Positions 54,701-63,188 of a stretch of DNA of 64,000 bases are shown piece by piece. The stretch is from the NCBI GenBank assembly GCA_943369355.1, contig CALRMX020000008.1:1-64000 (forward strand). Reading direction: 5' to 3'. The notes beneath the pieces are model-generated. The model saw only the letters and a list, made by a program, of their open reading frames with translations. It was not told where the DNA came from and did not search any database. The stretch is from UBA7662 sp943369355. Lineage in GTDB: Bacteria; Bacteroidota; Bacteroidia; UBA7662. Position 1 is the stretch's first letter; each line of letters opens with the position of its first letter. The position numbers were made by a program, and so were the translations under genes.

Positions 54701-56230
54701 CTGTAAAGCCGCAATATGTTCCTGAATTTCTGTAATATCTTGTGCGGTCCCTACTCGGTAAATCAGTTGTTGATCGGCATCGTAAATGGGTCTGATTTTC
54801 GCTTTGATCCAAAATATTTGACCATTGGTATGAATTACCCGAAACGACTCTTCAAAAACTCCTGTTTCGAGATAGTGTGGGTATACTTGAAGCACCCGAT
54901 CGAGATCGTCGGGGTGGACTGAACTTAGGGATAGGTCTGGTTGGCTGTAGAGTTGTTCCAAAGGGAGGCCAAAGAAGTTGGTATATGCCGGATTCATATA
55001 CAGCAACTTGTCACCTTTAGCGTTCATTAGCCAGAACATTTCCTCGAGATTCTCGGCAATGATCTGCGAGCGGTTTTGGCTTTCTTGAAGCTCTTTGAGT
55101 ATTTTTTTCTCTGCACTAATGTCGCGGTGCGTGCCGTACATGAGCAAGGGCTTACCAGCATCGTCGTAGCTGAAAATCTTGCCTTCGTCTTGTATCCACA
55201 CCCAGTGGCCCTCTTTATGCTTCATCCGAAACTCGACCTTGTACGACTCGGTTTTTCCAGCCATATAGGATTGCAGGGTTTCTTCGGCTACGGGTTTATC
55301 GAGGGGGTTCAATAGGTTCAGCCAGGTGTTGATGTGTAAAGGCTCAAGTTCGGCCAAGGTGTAACCCAACATGGCGGCCCAACGGTCGTTGAACGTACAA
55401 TCTCCCGTTTGTAGGTTCCATTCCCACGCCCCTACTTCGGTGCTTTCGAGCACACGTTCGAGCCGGGTTTTGGTTTCGATTATGGTTTGTTCAAATTTTT
55501 TGTGCTCTTCAATGTCCTGAATGAATCCATTCATTGCCGTACAGATGCCGTTGGTCACATGCGCTTCGGCCTTGATGCGAACCCACAGTGTAGGACCATT
55601 TTTGGGCTTCAAACGGGCTTCTATCTCGTAGTTCCCACCTTGGGTAGTGATACGTTGGGTTTCGGCATTCAGCAAGTCGCGGGCGTGTGCATCGATAAAA
55701 AAGTTGAGTGCTTCGGCCGGCGAGGGTGTGGGTTCGTCGGTAAACCCGTGGATTCTGCGGGCCTCCTTCGACCAATGTAGCGTGCCGTGCTGGAAGTCGA
55801 CTTCCCACGAACCTACCTTGGCCAAGGCAGCGCTTTCTTCCAGCTGACGGATGTATTCGCTTTTTACTTTGAGCTGGTGTTCGAGCGGCTCAAGTTTCCG
55901 AAACGTCCACAAATAACCGTTACCATGTGGAAAGGCCCGGTGTTCTACTTTACCCAATTTTTTGGTGTCGGTAATCCAGCAGTATTCTTGCTCAGCCGTG
56001 CGGCCTTCGGCCAAAATTTCGGGAAACGAAACCTCATGAGTTCGTTGGAAAAATAGCAGGCCTATGCTTTTTTCGAGCCAACCGTTGTTTTGGTCTTCGA
56101 ACTTCGACGCTACCAGATTAAGCTGCACTACTTTACCCTCGCCGTCGAGCATGAGCACCGCTTGATTCATTCGGTCAAGCAGCTGAAAAGCTGCTAAACG
56201 TTCGTTTTCTAATGACCTTTGTTCCGACAT
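51728..56230 (-). CDS. Giant multi-PAS signalling protein with histidine-kinase H-box but no ATPase domain
   Basis: 1,500 residues. About eleven PAS/PAC units can be counted, with starts near residues 10, 145, 262, 391, 515, 645, 778, 905, 1045, 1170 and 1295 (recurrent 'E.sp..i...d..g.i..vN' and 'RDIS.r' ends). The last ~80 residues form a dimerisation/phosphoacceptor-like helix pair: EIARVQSHEVRAPLARLMAL with His1430, then ILNSAYELDDIIRSISEKT. There is no N, G1 or G2 box, so no catalytic ATPase domain. No membrane segment. It may sense redox, light or small ligands and act through a partner kinase. Alone in its transcript. Confidence 0.88.
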   Translation of the reverse strand: MSEQRSLENERLAAFQLLDRMNQAVLMLDGEGKVVQLNLVASKFEDQNNGWLEKSIGLLFFQRTHEVSFPEILAEGRTAEQEYCWITDTKKLGKVEHRAFPHGNGYLWTFRKLEPLEHQLKVKSEYIRQLEESAALAKVGSWEVDFQHGTLHWSKEARRIHGFTDEPTPSPAEALNFFIDAHARDLLNAETQRITTQGGNYEIEARLKPKNGPTLWVRIKAEAHVTNGICTAMNGFIQDIEEHKKFEQTIIETKTRLERVLESTEVGAWEWNLQTGDCTFNDRWAAMLGYTLAELEPLHINTWLNLLNPLDKPVAEETLQSYMAGKTESYKVEFRMKHKEGHWVWIQDEGKIFSYDDAGKPLLMYGTHRDISAEKKILKELQESQNRSQIIAENLEEMFWLMNAKGDKLLYMNPAYTNFFGLPLEQLYSQPDLSLSSVHPDDLDRVLQVYPHYLETGVFEESFRVIHTNGQIFWIKAKIRPIYDADQQLIYRVGTAQDITEIQEHIAALQASNRQVASTNARLAEAQKVARLGFREINHLSESSWWSDELCDLVEVDKNDKNISPQDYLKLIHPDDREAVGEIMKKHLEGDVPYDLGYRLLTASGKVYFVRERCETSYNVEGKAVRSLAVIADLTALRTAQEKEQEIASIHHDLLNQVADAFFMCDMEGKFLEVNNESCSMLGYTREELLSMQLNDIDTDYDIAKANKLWHSFKSGDTHTFTTTHKHKNGHAIPVEIRFGITAREGQRVVLGLARDISSRLERDAVLEQSQARFKTLLESAPIGLGVLQPPDTAIFVNQQFTELTGYTIDDTSSFSKWWELLYPNPSYRAEVQAQWEAALSQTPPGEQVPPLVCDVQTKTGVTKQMQISAVVVGNEIIIAFVDLSDLIQARKEAEKQENFIRLVMDSLPIGIAVNTIEPVAFKYMNDNFPYYYGVTRDDLKEPDNFWEAVYPNKQEREEMQKRILEDVKSGRPERMRWNNVAINRSGEKTRYINASNTFIPDQGYQISTVVDVSESVYAAQKLQQSNEQIRKLSQAVEQSTASIVITDLDGNIEYINPAFTTITGYTLDEVSGKNPRILTTGRKSKEEYKLLWDTIKSGQVWQGEFYNKRKDGSFYWEAASISPIRDEKGIITHFLAVKEDISLRKKYEEELQKSEEKYRLLAENATDVIWIMNLNQRRFTYVSPAVNQLIGHTVEQTLTMNFETMMSEESYVRAQELIEKSVINFQANPTEPVTGRIEIQQYKADGSLIWVELSMRMYLNGDGELEVIGVTRDIAQRKEIEALQLQKAAALHDSEQRFRALFSNNASPMYLFDRIDGHIVDVNPAAELFYGWNKKDFLKLRVQDINLYPEEVAQRVEQLSRDERFRFETTHLKADGSRCDVEIFSSSIIIGGQHLIHGIVHDISKRNEYFDALIAQNKILKEIARVQSHEVRAPLARLMALIMLLEDESFTFDPNADGLQSDKEVLKEILNSAYELDDIIRSISEKTMSVHHEAIRIAH

Positions 56231-56440
56231 TGATTTGATAGTTATACTGTAGCGAACCGCAGTAGGACGATCATGTAGAAATGTACGAAAAAAACTTGTA
56301 AGTTAAATGGCTTAAAGGGAAATGAGGTGCTTTTTACGGCAAAATGCCGTCGAAAGAGCCTTCCTCAAACCAGGAGTTTTGGCCTTCAAAGTTGATTTGA
56401 TGTGAGCGCAAGGTGCACCCAAAATGCAGCAACGACCCAT

Positions 56441-57145
56441 TCAAAATTTAGCCGAAAGTCGCTCGTGTCGTTTGCCCCACCAAAACATCAAGGGCGTGTA
56501 AATGAAGTAGGTGACCCCCGACAGTATGCCGGCCAAAAACGACGACCACGGAGCCAAAATTGCGCTAACAGCTACCGATAAAAGGGGTACACTAAACATA
56601 AGGACCATCTTAAAGCGCTGTTCACGGGTGTAAAAGCGCTCGTATTCGCTCAAATCCAAGGTGTCGGCCATTTTGAGGGCGCGGTGATAGAACAAAAACA
56701 GCAAAAAATACAAGGCAAAGGCCATCAGGCCGTAATACATCATCAAATGCGGTACGTCGCTGAACCGAATGTTGAGGTCTAGTCCCAAGTCGAAAAGCAT
56801 ATGCGTAAGAAACAGCGTTAGAAAACGCAGCGGGTACACATAAAAAATCACCATGGCCAAAAAGAGGGTGTTGAGCCACAACAGGCTAGTGTCGTACAAA
56901 CCATACACCTGGCTAAACTTCCGGTGTTCGGTCCAGATCAACATCAAAAAGCCAATGCTGATCAGAAAAGCCGGCAGTGTTTTGGTAAATCGGAGCAGGT
57001 CGCCAAACGAGTTGGGGTTGGCCTGACTGAAGATGAGCAAGGTGATGGCGATACCAAAAACGGCATCGGTGAGATTATCGAGCCTTGTGGCCACCTCCCC
57101 GCGCTTGCCGAGCCGAGGGTCGATTTGGAAAGGAGCACGCGCCAT
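56441..57145 (-). CDS. TMEM175-like (DUF1211) potassium channel family protein
   Basis: 234 residues from the ATG at 57145; the upstream extension to 57265 is unlikely. RLDNLTDAVFGIAITLLIFSQ is the TMEM175/DUF1211 signature on the first helix (FxIAITLL filter segment). Six hydrophobic segments follow. Bacterial members form K+ channels as tetramers of one six-helix unit. The family's usual RxxxFSD is RLDNLTD here, with Leu-Thr-Asp instead of Phe-Ser-Asp, a divergent version. Confidence 0.8.
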   Translation of the reverse strand: MARAPFQIDPRLGKRGEVATRLDNLTDAVFGIAITLLIFSQANPNSFGDLLRFTKTLPAFLISIGFLMLIWTEHRKFSQVYGLYDTSLLWLNTLFLAMVIFYVYPLRFLTLFLTHMLFDLGLDLNIRFSDVPHLMMYYGLMAFALYFLLFLFYHRALKMADTLDLSEYERFYTREQRFKMVLMFSVPLLSVAVSAILAPWSSFLAGILSGVTYFIYTPLMFWWGKRHERLSAKF

Positions 57146-57400
57146 AGCTTGCTTTTTCCGAAAAATACGATTTACACTACATTGTACAAAGCTGCAGGTG
57201 GTTAAAGCTTGCAGCTGATTTACATAAAAAACAGCATGGAAATTTTGCCTGTCAAGGTTTAACATCTGATTTATTCATGTTGAATTTGAACGAATTTTTT
57301 AGGAAAAATCTGGTGTGAGCTTCAGATGAAATTCCATGGATTTAAGTAAAGTAAAAAGTAATCTATTCCGCTCGGTGTATTTGATGCTTGCATCGACTTA

Positions 57401-57418
57401 ACAATTGTATTAAATTGT
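57401..57418. promoter_or_regulatory. Candidate operator of the toxin-antitoxin operon
   Basis: Inverted repeat ACAATT-GTATTA-AATTGT, 18 bases upstream of the antitoxin ATG, in an AT-rich spacer. Antitoxins usually repress their own promoter through such repeats. Only 6-bp arms, so modest support. Confidence 0.4.
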
Positions 57419-57436
57419 GCATATAAAGATTAGCAC

Positions 57437-57667
57437 ATGGCAAATACTGCTTTAAAAACAAATCTTCATCGATTGGTTGATCAAACCGAAAACGAAGAGT
57501 TATTGCGTATGGCCTACAACCTTTTGCATCTACAAAAGGAAGCCGATACCAGTGCGTTTTGGGAAAGTCTTACGGAAAGCCAAAAAGCGGAGCTCCATGT
57601 TTCGTACCAACAAGGCGACGATGACGAAAAGCTTATTGCTTGGAATAAACTGATGAGTCAATATTGA
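57437..57667 (+). CDS. Antitoxin of a ParE-type toxin-antitoxin pair
   Basis: 76 residues, acidic C-terminal half (QQGDDDEKLIAWNKLMSQY) and a helical N-terminal half. It sits directly before and overlaps (TTGA) a ParE-like toxin gene, the normal order. Sequence resembles short Bacteroidota antitoxin-like proteins, but no DNA-binding fold is evident. Its role is inferred mainly from the neighbour. Confidence 0.72.
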   Translation: MANTALKTNLHRLVDQTENEELLRMAYNLLHLQKEADTSAFWESLTESQKAELHVSYQQGDDDEKLIAWNKLMSQY

Positions 57668-57954
57668 TACAGGTATTCGTTACCCCAAAAGCAGCTGCGG
57701 AATTCGATAAAATAATTACTTATTTAAAACAGGAGTGGGGAGAAAAAACGGCATCCTCTTTTATCCAAAAAACTAATGACTCGTTCAAAGTTTTGAGTAG
57801 TTACCCGCTTTTAGGGGGTGTAGAACATAAAGATATCCGTGGCTACCTGCTTACCTCTCAAATAAGGATTTTATATCGGCTGAAATCTGATAAGATAATT
57901 ATTATCTCTTTTTTCGATAACAGACAAAATCCTATCAAGAAACAAGAAAAATAA
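57664..57954 (+). CDS. ParE/RelE-superfamily toxin
   Basis: 96 residues. The ParE-like pattern is visible: TPKAAAEFDKIITYLKQEWGEKTASSFIQKTNDSFKVLSSYPLLG, then IRGYLLTSQIRILYRLKSDKIIIISFFDNRQNP, the core 'yri.Y.....i.i..ff..rqnP' strands. ParE toxins poison gyrase; RelE relatives cleave mRNA; sequence favours ParE. The start is TTG at 57664, overlapping the antitoxin stop. It converges on dxs with 25 bases between. AT-rich compared with its neighbours, which suggests acquisition. Confidence 0.85.
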   Translation: MIQVFVTPKAAAEFDKIITYLKQEWGEKTASSFIQKTNDSFKVLSSYPLLGGVEHKDIRGYLLTSQIRILYRLKSDKIIIISFFDNRQNPIKKQEK

Positions 57955-57979
57955 GTCCAATGGAAAATGAACTTTAGCG

Positions 57980-59725
57980 TTATTCTTCCAGTGACCTTCT
58001 TATTCCCTCCACATCCAATCCGAGCTGCTGATACAACTCCTGGGTAGAAGCATGGGGCACAAAACGATCGGGTAGGCCCAAACTCAGGAAACGGCCCGGG
58101 TAGTTGTGCGCCAGCAACCATTCGCCTACGGCACTGCCGGCGCCACCCGAGATGCAGCCGTCTTCTACCACCACCACCCGCGCAAAGCTGCGTGCGGCCT
58201 GGAGCAACTCCTCGTCGAGGGGCTTCACATAGCGCAAATCGGCATGTGCATAAGGGCTTCCTTGCAAAGCTTCCTGCACGGTATCGGCCATGGTACCTAC
58301 GCTGAGCACCAGGGTATGTTTGCCTTGTTTGAGCCAAACGCCACGTCCTAATTCAAGCTGTTCGAAGTCTTGCTGCCAAGCGGGGTCGTTGCCGTTGCCT
58401 CGGGGGTAGCGTATGGCCATGGGGCCGTTGTGAAACAGCGCGGTATACAACATATTGCGGAGCTCCCTTTCGTTGCGGGGAGCGGCCACCACCATATGGG
58501 GTATACAGCGCAAATAGGCCAAATCAAAGGCGCCGTGGTGGGTGGCACCGTCGGCTCCTACGAGGCCGGCACGGTCGATACAAAACACCACGGGCAGCTG
58601 CTGTAGTGCCACATCGTGGATGAGTTGGTCGTAGGCACGCTGCAAGAAGGTAGAATAAATGGCGCAGTAGGGCTTCCAGCCTTCGGCGGCAAAACCTGCG
58701 GCCAAGGTAACGGCATGCTGTTCGGCTATGCCCACATCGCGGCTCCGCTCGGGGTATTTCTCCATAAACGCCACCAATCCCGAACCACTGGGCATGGCGG
58801 GGGTGATGGCAAACAGCTTGGGTGCTATTTCGGCGAGCTCGAGCAGCGTTTGGCCAAAAACATCTTGGTATTTGGGTCCTGGAGCCGGCTTTACCGGGTG
58901 TAAGTTGCCACTGAGTTTATCGAATAGGCCGGGGGCATGCCAGCGCACCTGATCGCTTTCGGCTTGGGGGTAACCCTTGCCCTTTACGGTTACCACGTGC
59001 AAAACGGCAACACCGCCAACACGACGGTAGTTGGCAAAGGCATCGAGCAGGGCATCGGTGTCGTGGCCGTCGATGGGTCCGCTGTAGTTCAGCCCCAGGT
59101 TTTCGAACCAGTTGGGGCCCTGGTGGCTGCCCGTACGCAGCTGTTCGAGCTGCCGCAGCAAGCCGCCCACATTTGGGTCGATGCTCATGGCATTGTCGTT
59201 CACCACCACCAGCAGGTTTACGTTTTCGGTGGCGGCTTGGTTCAGTGCCTCGAAGGCCATGCCACCGGTGAGGGCGCCATCGCCGATGAGGGCGATGTGG
59301 TGGCGCTGCGGCGCTATGCTGCGGGCGGCGAGGGCCATGCCCAAGGCGGCGCCGATGCTGGTGCTGGCATGACCGGTGCCAAAGGCATCGTAGGGGCTCT
59401 CCTGGCGCACAGGGAAGCCACTGATGCCGTCGAGCTGGCGGTTGGTGCGAAAGCTATCGCGGCGACCGGTGAGCACCTTGTGTCCGTAGGCCTGATGGCC
59501 CACATCCCAAATGAGGCGATCGTGCGGGGTGTTAAAGCTGTAGTGCAAGGCCAGTGTAAGTTCTACCGTACCAAGGCTGGCACCCAGATGCCCACCGTAA
59601 CGCGATACTGCATCGAGCAGGAAGTGCCGCAGCTCCTCCGCCAGCTGGGGAAGCTGGTTCCGACGAAGCTGCCGCAGCTGGGCAGGGTCGTCGATGGTTT
59701 GGAGCAAAGGCCCTGCCTGGAGCAT
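57980..59725 (-). CDS. dxs: 1-deoxy-D-xylulose-5-phosphate synthase
   Basis: 581 residues, somewhat shorter than the usual ~620-640 but with all domains. It condenses pyruvate and glyceraldehyde 3-phosphate with thiamine diphosphate, the first step of the MEP isoprenoid route. Landmarks: GGHLGASLGTVELT (catalytic His46), WDVGHQAYGHKVLTGR, GHASTSIGAALGMA, the ThDP motif GDGALTGG...NDN (148-178), GIAEQHAVTLAAG and the transketolase C part. It overlaps the antiporter gene by one base (TAATG). It supplies precursors to the UbiA and carotenoid enzymes seen elsewhere in the window. Confidence 0.95.
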   Translation of the reverse strand: MLQAGPLLQTIDDPAQLRQLRRNQLPQLAEELRHFLLDAVSRYGGHLGASLGTVELTLALHYSFNTPHDRLIWDVGHQAYGHKVLTGRRDSFRTNRQLDGISGFPVRQESPYDAFGTGHASTSIGAALGMALAARSIAPQRHHIALIGDGALTGGMAFEALNQAATENVNLLVVVNDNAMSIDPNVGGLLRQLEQLRTGSHQGPNWFENLGLNYSGPIDGHDTDALLDAFANYRRVGGVAVLHVVTVKGKGYPQAESDQVRWHAPGLFDKLSGNLHPVKPAPGPKYQDVFGQTLLELAEIAPKLFAITPAMPSGSGLVAFMEKYPERSRDVGIAEQHAVTLAAGFAAEGWKPYCAIYSTFLQRAYDQLIHDVALQQLPVVFCIDRAGLVGADGATHHGAFDLAYLRCIPHMVVAAPRNERELRNMLYTALFHNGPMAIRYPRGNGNDPAWQQDFEQLELGRGVWLKQGKHTLVLSVGTMADTVQEALQGSPYAHADLRYVKPLDEELLQAARSFARVVVVEDGCISGGAGSAVGEWLLAHNYPGRFLSLGLPDRFVPHASTQELYQQLGLDVEGIRRSLEE

Positions 59726-60681
59726 TAGCCGCGTTGAATCAGGTAAACTACGTAGGCTACATAAACCAGTACCATCAGGGCACCTTTCCAGCGACCCAAC
59801 TCATGACGCTTGCCTACAAACATGAACAGAAACAGCAACAGGCTGGCACCGATGGTCATCGCAAAGTCGAAGTTGATTTCGTCGCGGAAAGGCATGGGTG
59901 AAATCACGGCGCTGGCACCGAGTATCCATAAAATATTGAAGATGTTGGAACCCACTACATTCCCTACGGCAATGTCGGTTTCTTTTTTCCAAGCAGCCAT
60001 GGCCGAGGTGGCAAATTCGGGCAGCGAAGTGCCCACCGCTACGATGGTGAGGCCGATGAGTGCCTCACTCACACCCCAGCTGCGAGCCAAGATCACGGCA
60101 TTGTCAACACACCACTTGCCGCCTAGTCCCATGATGGCGATTCCCCCCAAGATTAGCAGACTCGACTTCCATAAGGGCATGGCTACAAAGTGTTCGTCGG
60201 CGGCGGTCTTCTCCTTTTTTACCAGATCAAAGATATACCACATAAAACCGGCAAAACCGATGAGGAGTATGGCTCCGTCGCCACGACCAATTTTTGGGGC
60301 TCCAGGCAAACTTTCGAAACCGAAGTGTGCTAACAAGCCCAGCAATACGGCCGCAAATAAAGAAATAGGTACTTCAATCCAAGTGGTTTTTCTTTTCACC
60401 CGTAAGGGATAAATCATGGCCGAAACACCCAAAATGAGGAGGATATTGGCGATGTTTGATCCCAACACATTGCCGATAGCGATGTCGGAATTGCCTTGAA
60501 TGGCGGCCAACATGCTCACCAAAAGCTCGGGCATAGAGGTGCCGAAACTCACAATGGTAAGTCCAATAACGATATCGGGCACATTGTACGACTTGGCTAG
60601 CGCCGAGGCTCCTCTTACGAGCCATTCAGAGCCAAGAATTAAAAGAACAAAACCGAGAACAAGTATTCCAATCGTGAGCAT
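59725..60681 (-). CDS. Ca2+/Na+ antiporter (CaCA family, YrbG-like)
   Basis: 318 residues from the ATG at 60681. Two homologous halves, each with the alpha repeat: VIGLTIVSFGTSMPELLVSMLAAIQGNSDIAIGNVLGSNIANI and LIGLTIVAVGTSLPEFATSAMAAWKKETDIAVGNVVGSNIFNI. The GTSxPE and GN..GSN motifs carry the ion ligands. About ten membrane helices. It lies between RsmI-like and dxs genes in a leftward group. Confidence 0.93.
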   Translation of the reverse strand: MLTIGILVLGFVLLILGSEWLVRGASALAKSYNVPDIVIGLTIVSFGTSMPELLVSMLAAIQGNSDIAIGNVLGSNIANILLILGVSAMIYPLRVKRKTTWIEVPISLFAAVLLGLLAHFGFESLPGAPKIGRGDGAILLIGFAGFMWYIFDLVKKEKTAADEHFVAMPLWKSSLLILGGIAIMGLGGKWCVDNAVILARSWGVSEALIGLTIVAVGTSLPEFATSAMAAWKKETDIAVGNVVGSNIFNILWILGASAVISPMPFRDEINFDFAMTIGASLLLFLFMFVGKRHELGRWKGALMVLVYVAYVVYLIQRG

Positions 60682-60736
60682 AGTGGAAGTTTGAGCTGCA
60701 AAAATAAGGGAAATAGGTGGCCGGTGGGCTAGTTGG

Positions 60737-61444
60737 CTAGCCACAATAAATGGCAAATACCGCAGGTCGTTTGTTGAGCTCGGGAATGGCCATTTTCCAT
60801 GCTTTGATGCTGCGCGTTTCGAGCAGCTGGTCGGCGGCAGTGAGGCCGGCGCCGATGCACAATTGGGTGTCGGGATGGCCCACTTTCAGGAGCGTATCGA
60901 GGAGCTGACGGTTGCGGTAGGGGGTTTCGATAAACAGTTGTGTCATGTTGCGGCGACGCGATTCGGCTTCGAGCTCGCGCAAGGCCCGCTCGCGCTCGTG
61001 TGTGGCTACGGGCAAGTAGCCGTGAAAGGCAAATCGCTGACCGTTGAAGCCGCTACCCATGAGGGTGAGTACAATCGACGACGGTCCGCTCAGGGGCTGC
61101 ACCGCTATGCCCAACCGATGGGCATGGGCTACGGCGGCAGCACCTGGGTCGGCGATGCCCGGACAGCCAGCATCACTCATCAGGCCGATGTCGTGGCCAT
61201 CGAGAGCAGGCTGCAGCAGCTGGCGGACTTCGCTGGCCGGGGTGTGCTCGTTGAGCAAACCGAAACGCCGTATGTTGATGTCGATGTTGCGGTCGAGCTC
61301 CTTGAGGAAGCGGCGGCTCACCTTCTCGCTCTCTACAATGAAGTACTGCAGCCGCTGTACGAGTGGCGTGATGCTGGCCGGTAGGGTTTCTAGAGCCGTT
61401 GCGGGAGCCAAGGGCAGGGGAATGAGGTAGAGGGTGCCACTCAT
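60737..61444 (-). CDS. RsmI-like SAM-dependent methyltransferase (short form)
   Basis: 235 residues, tetrapyrrole-methylase fold. The RsmI-like blocks are LMSDAGCPGIADPGAAAVAHAHRLGIAVQPLSGPSSIVLTLMGSGFNGQRFAFHGYLP and RNMTQLFIETPYRNRQLLDTLL. RsmI 2'-O-methylates C1402 of 16S rRNA; this Bacteroidota short form lacks the C-terminal extension and has an unusual N terminus without the usual GxLyiVatPIGN. It overlaps the symporter gene by 4 bases. Confidence 0.82.
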   Translation of the reverse strand: MSGTLYLIPLPLAPATALETLPASITPLVQRLQYFIVESEKVSRRFLKELDRNIDINIRRFGLLNEHTPASEVRQLLQPALDGHDIGLMSDAGCPGIADPGAAAVAHAHRLGIAVQPLSGPSSIVLTLMGSGFNGQRFAFHGYLPVATHERERALRELEAESRRRNMTQLFIETPYRNRQLLDTLLKVGHPDTQLCIGAGLTAADQLLETRSIKAWKMAIPELNKRPAVFAIYCG

Positions 61445-62340
61445 GCGCGTAGCCGTTTTAAGCGTATCCGCAACCAGCGGTTGAGGCGATACATGCCCAA
61501 ACCAAAGGCTACGGCAGTTACAAAGGTAAAGCTGCCGTACACCACGGCTACCAAGGCCATCTGCGGGGCATGCAGCAGGGTGGTGGCCACAAAAATGGCG
61601 AGGGAGCTGTTTTGTAAGCCTACTTCTATGCTGATGGTCATGCGTGAGGTAGGTCCCAACCGAAACAGCAGCCCCAGCAGATAACCGCCAAACATGCCGC
61701 CGAGGTTAAGCCATAAATTGGGCAAGATGAGGTCGACAAAGGTGTGGGTGGCGTCGCTACCCGATTTTTGTTCGAAAAAGATAATGCCCACAAATGCGAT
61801 GGCGAGCAAGGTGGGCATGATGTACTTGAGGGGCTTCTCGGCGGCCAGTGCAAAACGTGGGCGATAGTGCCGGATGAGCACGCCAATAAAAGCGGGAAGC
61901 AGAGTCATGAGTGCAATTTCGCGCACGGTATGTCCCAGTGGCAAGCTGAAAGCGGCCTCGGTACCCATATACCGCTCCAGCGCAAAATTGGTAATGAGTG
62001 GGATGGTGGCGAGGGTAATGAAGCTGTTTACGCTTGTCAGCGAAATGCTTAGGGCTACATTGCCACGCAAGAGATGGTTGAGCAGTCCGGCCGATGCACC
62101 TCCCGGGCAGGCGGCAACCAACACCAAACCTACCTTGTAAACAGGGTCCATACTGCTATAATCGGCAATGACAAAGGCGAGCAGTGGTAGCAAAACCATC
62201 TGCGCTATCAAACCAATGCTGATGGCGCGAGGATAAAAGAGGATGTTCCGGAAACTCTGAAAGGTGAGCGATAATCCTACGCCCATCATGATCACGATGA
62301 GAGTAAAGGGTAAAAAGGTGGCGGAGAAGAAATTTTCCAT
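61441..62340 (-). CDS. Bile acid:sodium symporter family (BASS) transporter
   Basis: 299 residues from the ATG at 62340 (1-base overlap with the scpA stop, TGATG). About ten membrane helices; LVLVAACPGGASAGLLNHLLRGNVALSISLTSVNSFITLATIPL contains the family's 'CPGG..sn' metal/substrate loop, and MTISIEVGLQNSSLAIFVATTLL the second crossover. Probably moves a carboxylate with Na+; the bacterial substrate is not known. Confidence 0.92.
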   Translation of the reverse strand: MENFFSATFLPFTLIVIMMGVGLSLTFQSFRNILFYPRAISIGLIAQMVLLPLLAFVIADYSSMDPVYKVGLVLVAACPGGASAGLLNHLLRGNVALSISLTSVNSFITLATIPLITNFALERYMGTEAAFSLPLGHTVREIALMTLLPAFIGVLIRHYRPRFALAAEKPLKYIMPTLLAIAFVGIIFFEQKSGSDATHTFVDLILPNLWLNLGGMFGGYLLGLLFRLGPTSRMTISIEVGLQNSSLAIFVATTLLHAPQMALVAVVYGSFTFVTAVAFGLGMYRLNRWLRIRLKRLRA

Positions 62341-63083
62341 CAATTGAAGGCCTTTTTAGGGAGCAGGAAAAAGTTGTTGAAGCCTTCGCCAATTTTAATG
62401 TCGAGTTGTTGCAGTTGCAACAGCTCGAGTAGGGCCAAAAAGGTAAAAATGGCCTTCATCTTGTCGGGAAAGCCCGTGAATACTTCGTTGAAGGCTACCT
62501 TTTTGCGGGTGGCGATCAGCTCCAGCAAATAATTGCGCTGGGCTTCAATAGTATAGGGATAAGGGACCACCACGTGTTTGGGGGCGTTTTCGCGCTCTTC
62601 GAAGCGACTCATCACCTTTTGGAAGGCCTTCAAGAGTCCGTACAAATCTAGCGACAACAACTCCTGCTCGGCGCCGAGCTCCTGCTGCAACTGGGCAAGT
62701 TCGAGTGCTGTATGGCCACGCTTCTCGCGCTGCAGCTGTTCGCTCTCCAGCGACGACATCGTGGCCAGTACGCCTTTATACCGTTTGTACTCGAGCAGCC
62801 TTTCTACCAAATCTTGACGAGGGTCGATTTCATTGCCCTGGAGGTCTACTTCCTTGCGCGGCAGCAACATCTTGGCCTTGATGCGCATGAGTGTTGCGGC
62901 GACCAGGATAAACTCACTCGCCAGCTCAATATTCAATTCCTGCATCTGATGGATGTAGTTCAGGAAATCGTCGGTGATTTTGGCGATAGGAATGTCGTAA
63001 ATGTCCAATTCGTCGCGCTCAATAAAAAAGAGAAGCAGGTCGAATGGACCTTCGAAGTGCGTGAGGCGGATTTCGAACGACAT
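62340..63083 (-). CDS. scpA: Segregation and condensation protein A
   Basis: 247 residues. ScpA is the kleisin that bridges SMC heads during chromosome segregation. FEGPFDLLLFFIERDELDIYDIPIAKITDDFLNYI is the kleisin N-terminal signature; the C-terminal winged helix (KVAFNEVFTGFPDKMKAIFTFLALLELLQLQQLDI) is intact. scpB is not adjacent here. It heads the leftward group with the symporter, RsmI-like, antiporter and dxs genes. Confidence 0.95.
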   Translation of the reverse strand: MSFEIRLTHFEGPFDLLLFFIERDELDIYDIPIAKITDDFLNYIHQMQELNIELASEFILVAATLMRIKAKMLLPRKEVDLQGNEIDPRQDLVERLLEYKRYKGVLATMSSLESEQLQREKRGHTALELAQLQQELGAEQELLSLDLYGLLKAFQKVMSRFEERENAPKHVVVPYPYTIEAQRNYLLELIATRKKVAFNEVFTGFPDKMKAIFTFLALLELLQLQQLDIKIGEGFNNFFLLPKKAFN

Positions 63084-63188
63084 ACAATTGGGCAGTACTA
63101 CGAAGGTGAGGCTTTTTTACCGAAAATGAGAAATGGTCCGTCAGATTTTGCTAAAAATGAAAGACCATTAGAAAAGGTAATTTCAGCC

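Noticed and set aside
56336..56350. ACGGCA-AAA-TGCCGT hairpin upstream of the multi-PAS gene
   Set aside because: The short stem has no T tract in either reading direction that would make a terminator, and there is no other sign of a role.
58937..59728. 263-residue plus-strand frame
   Set aside because: Exact antisense shadow of dxs, caused by codon bias; no start context and no recognisable domain.
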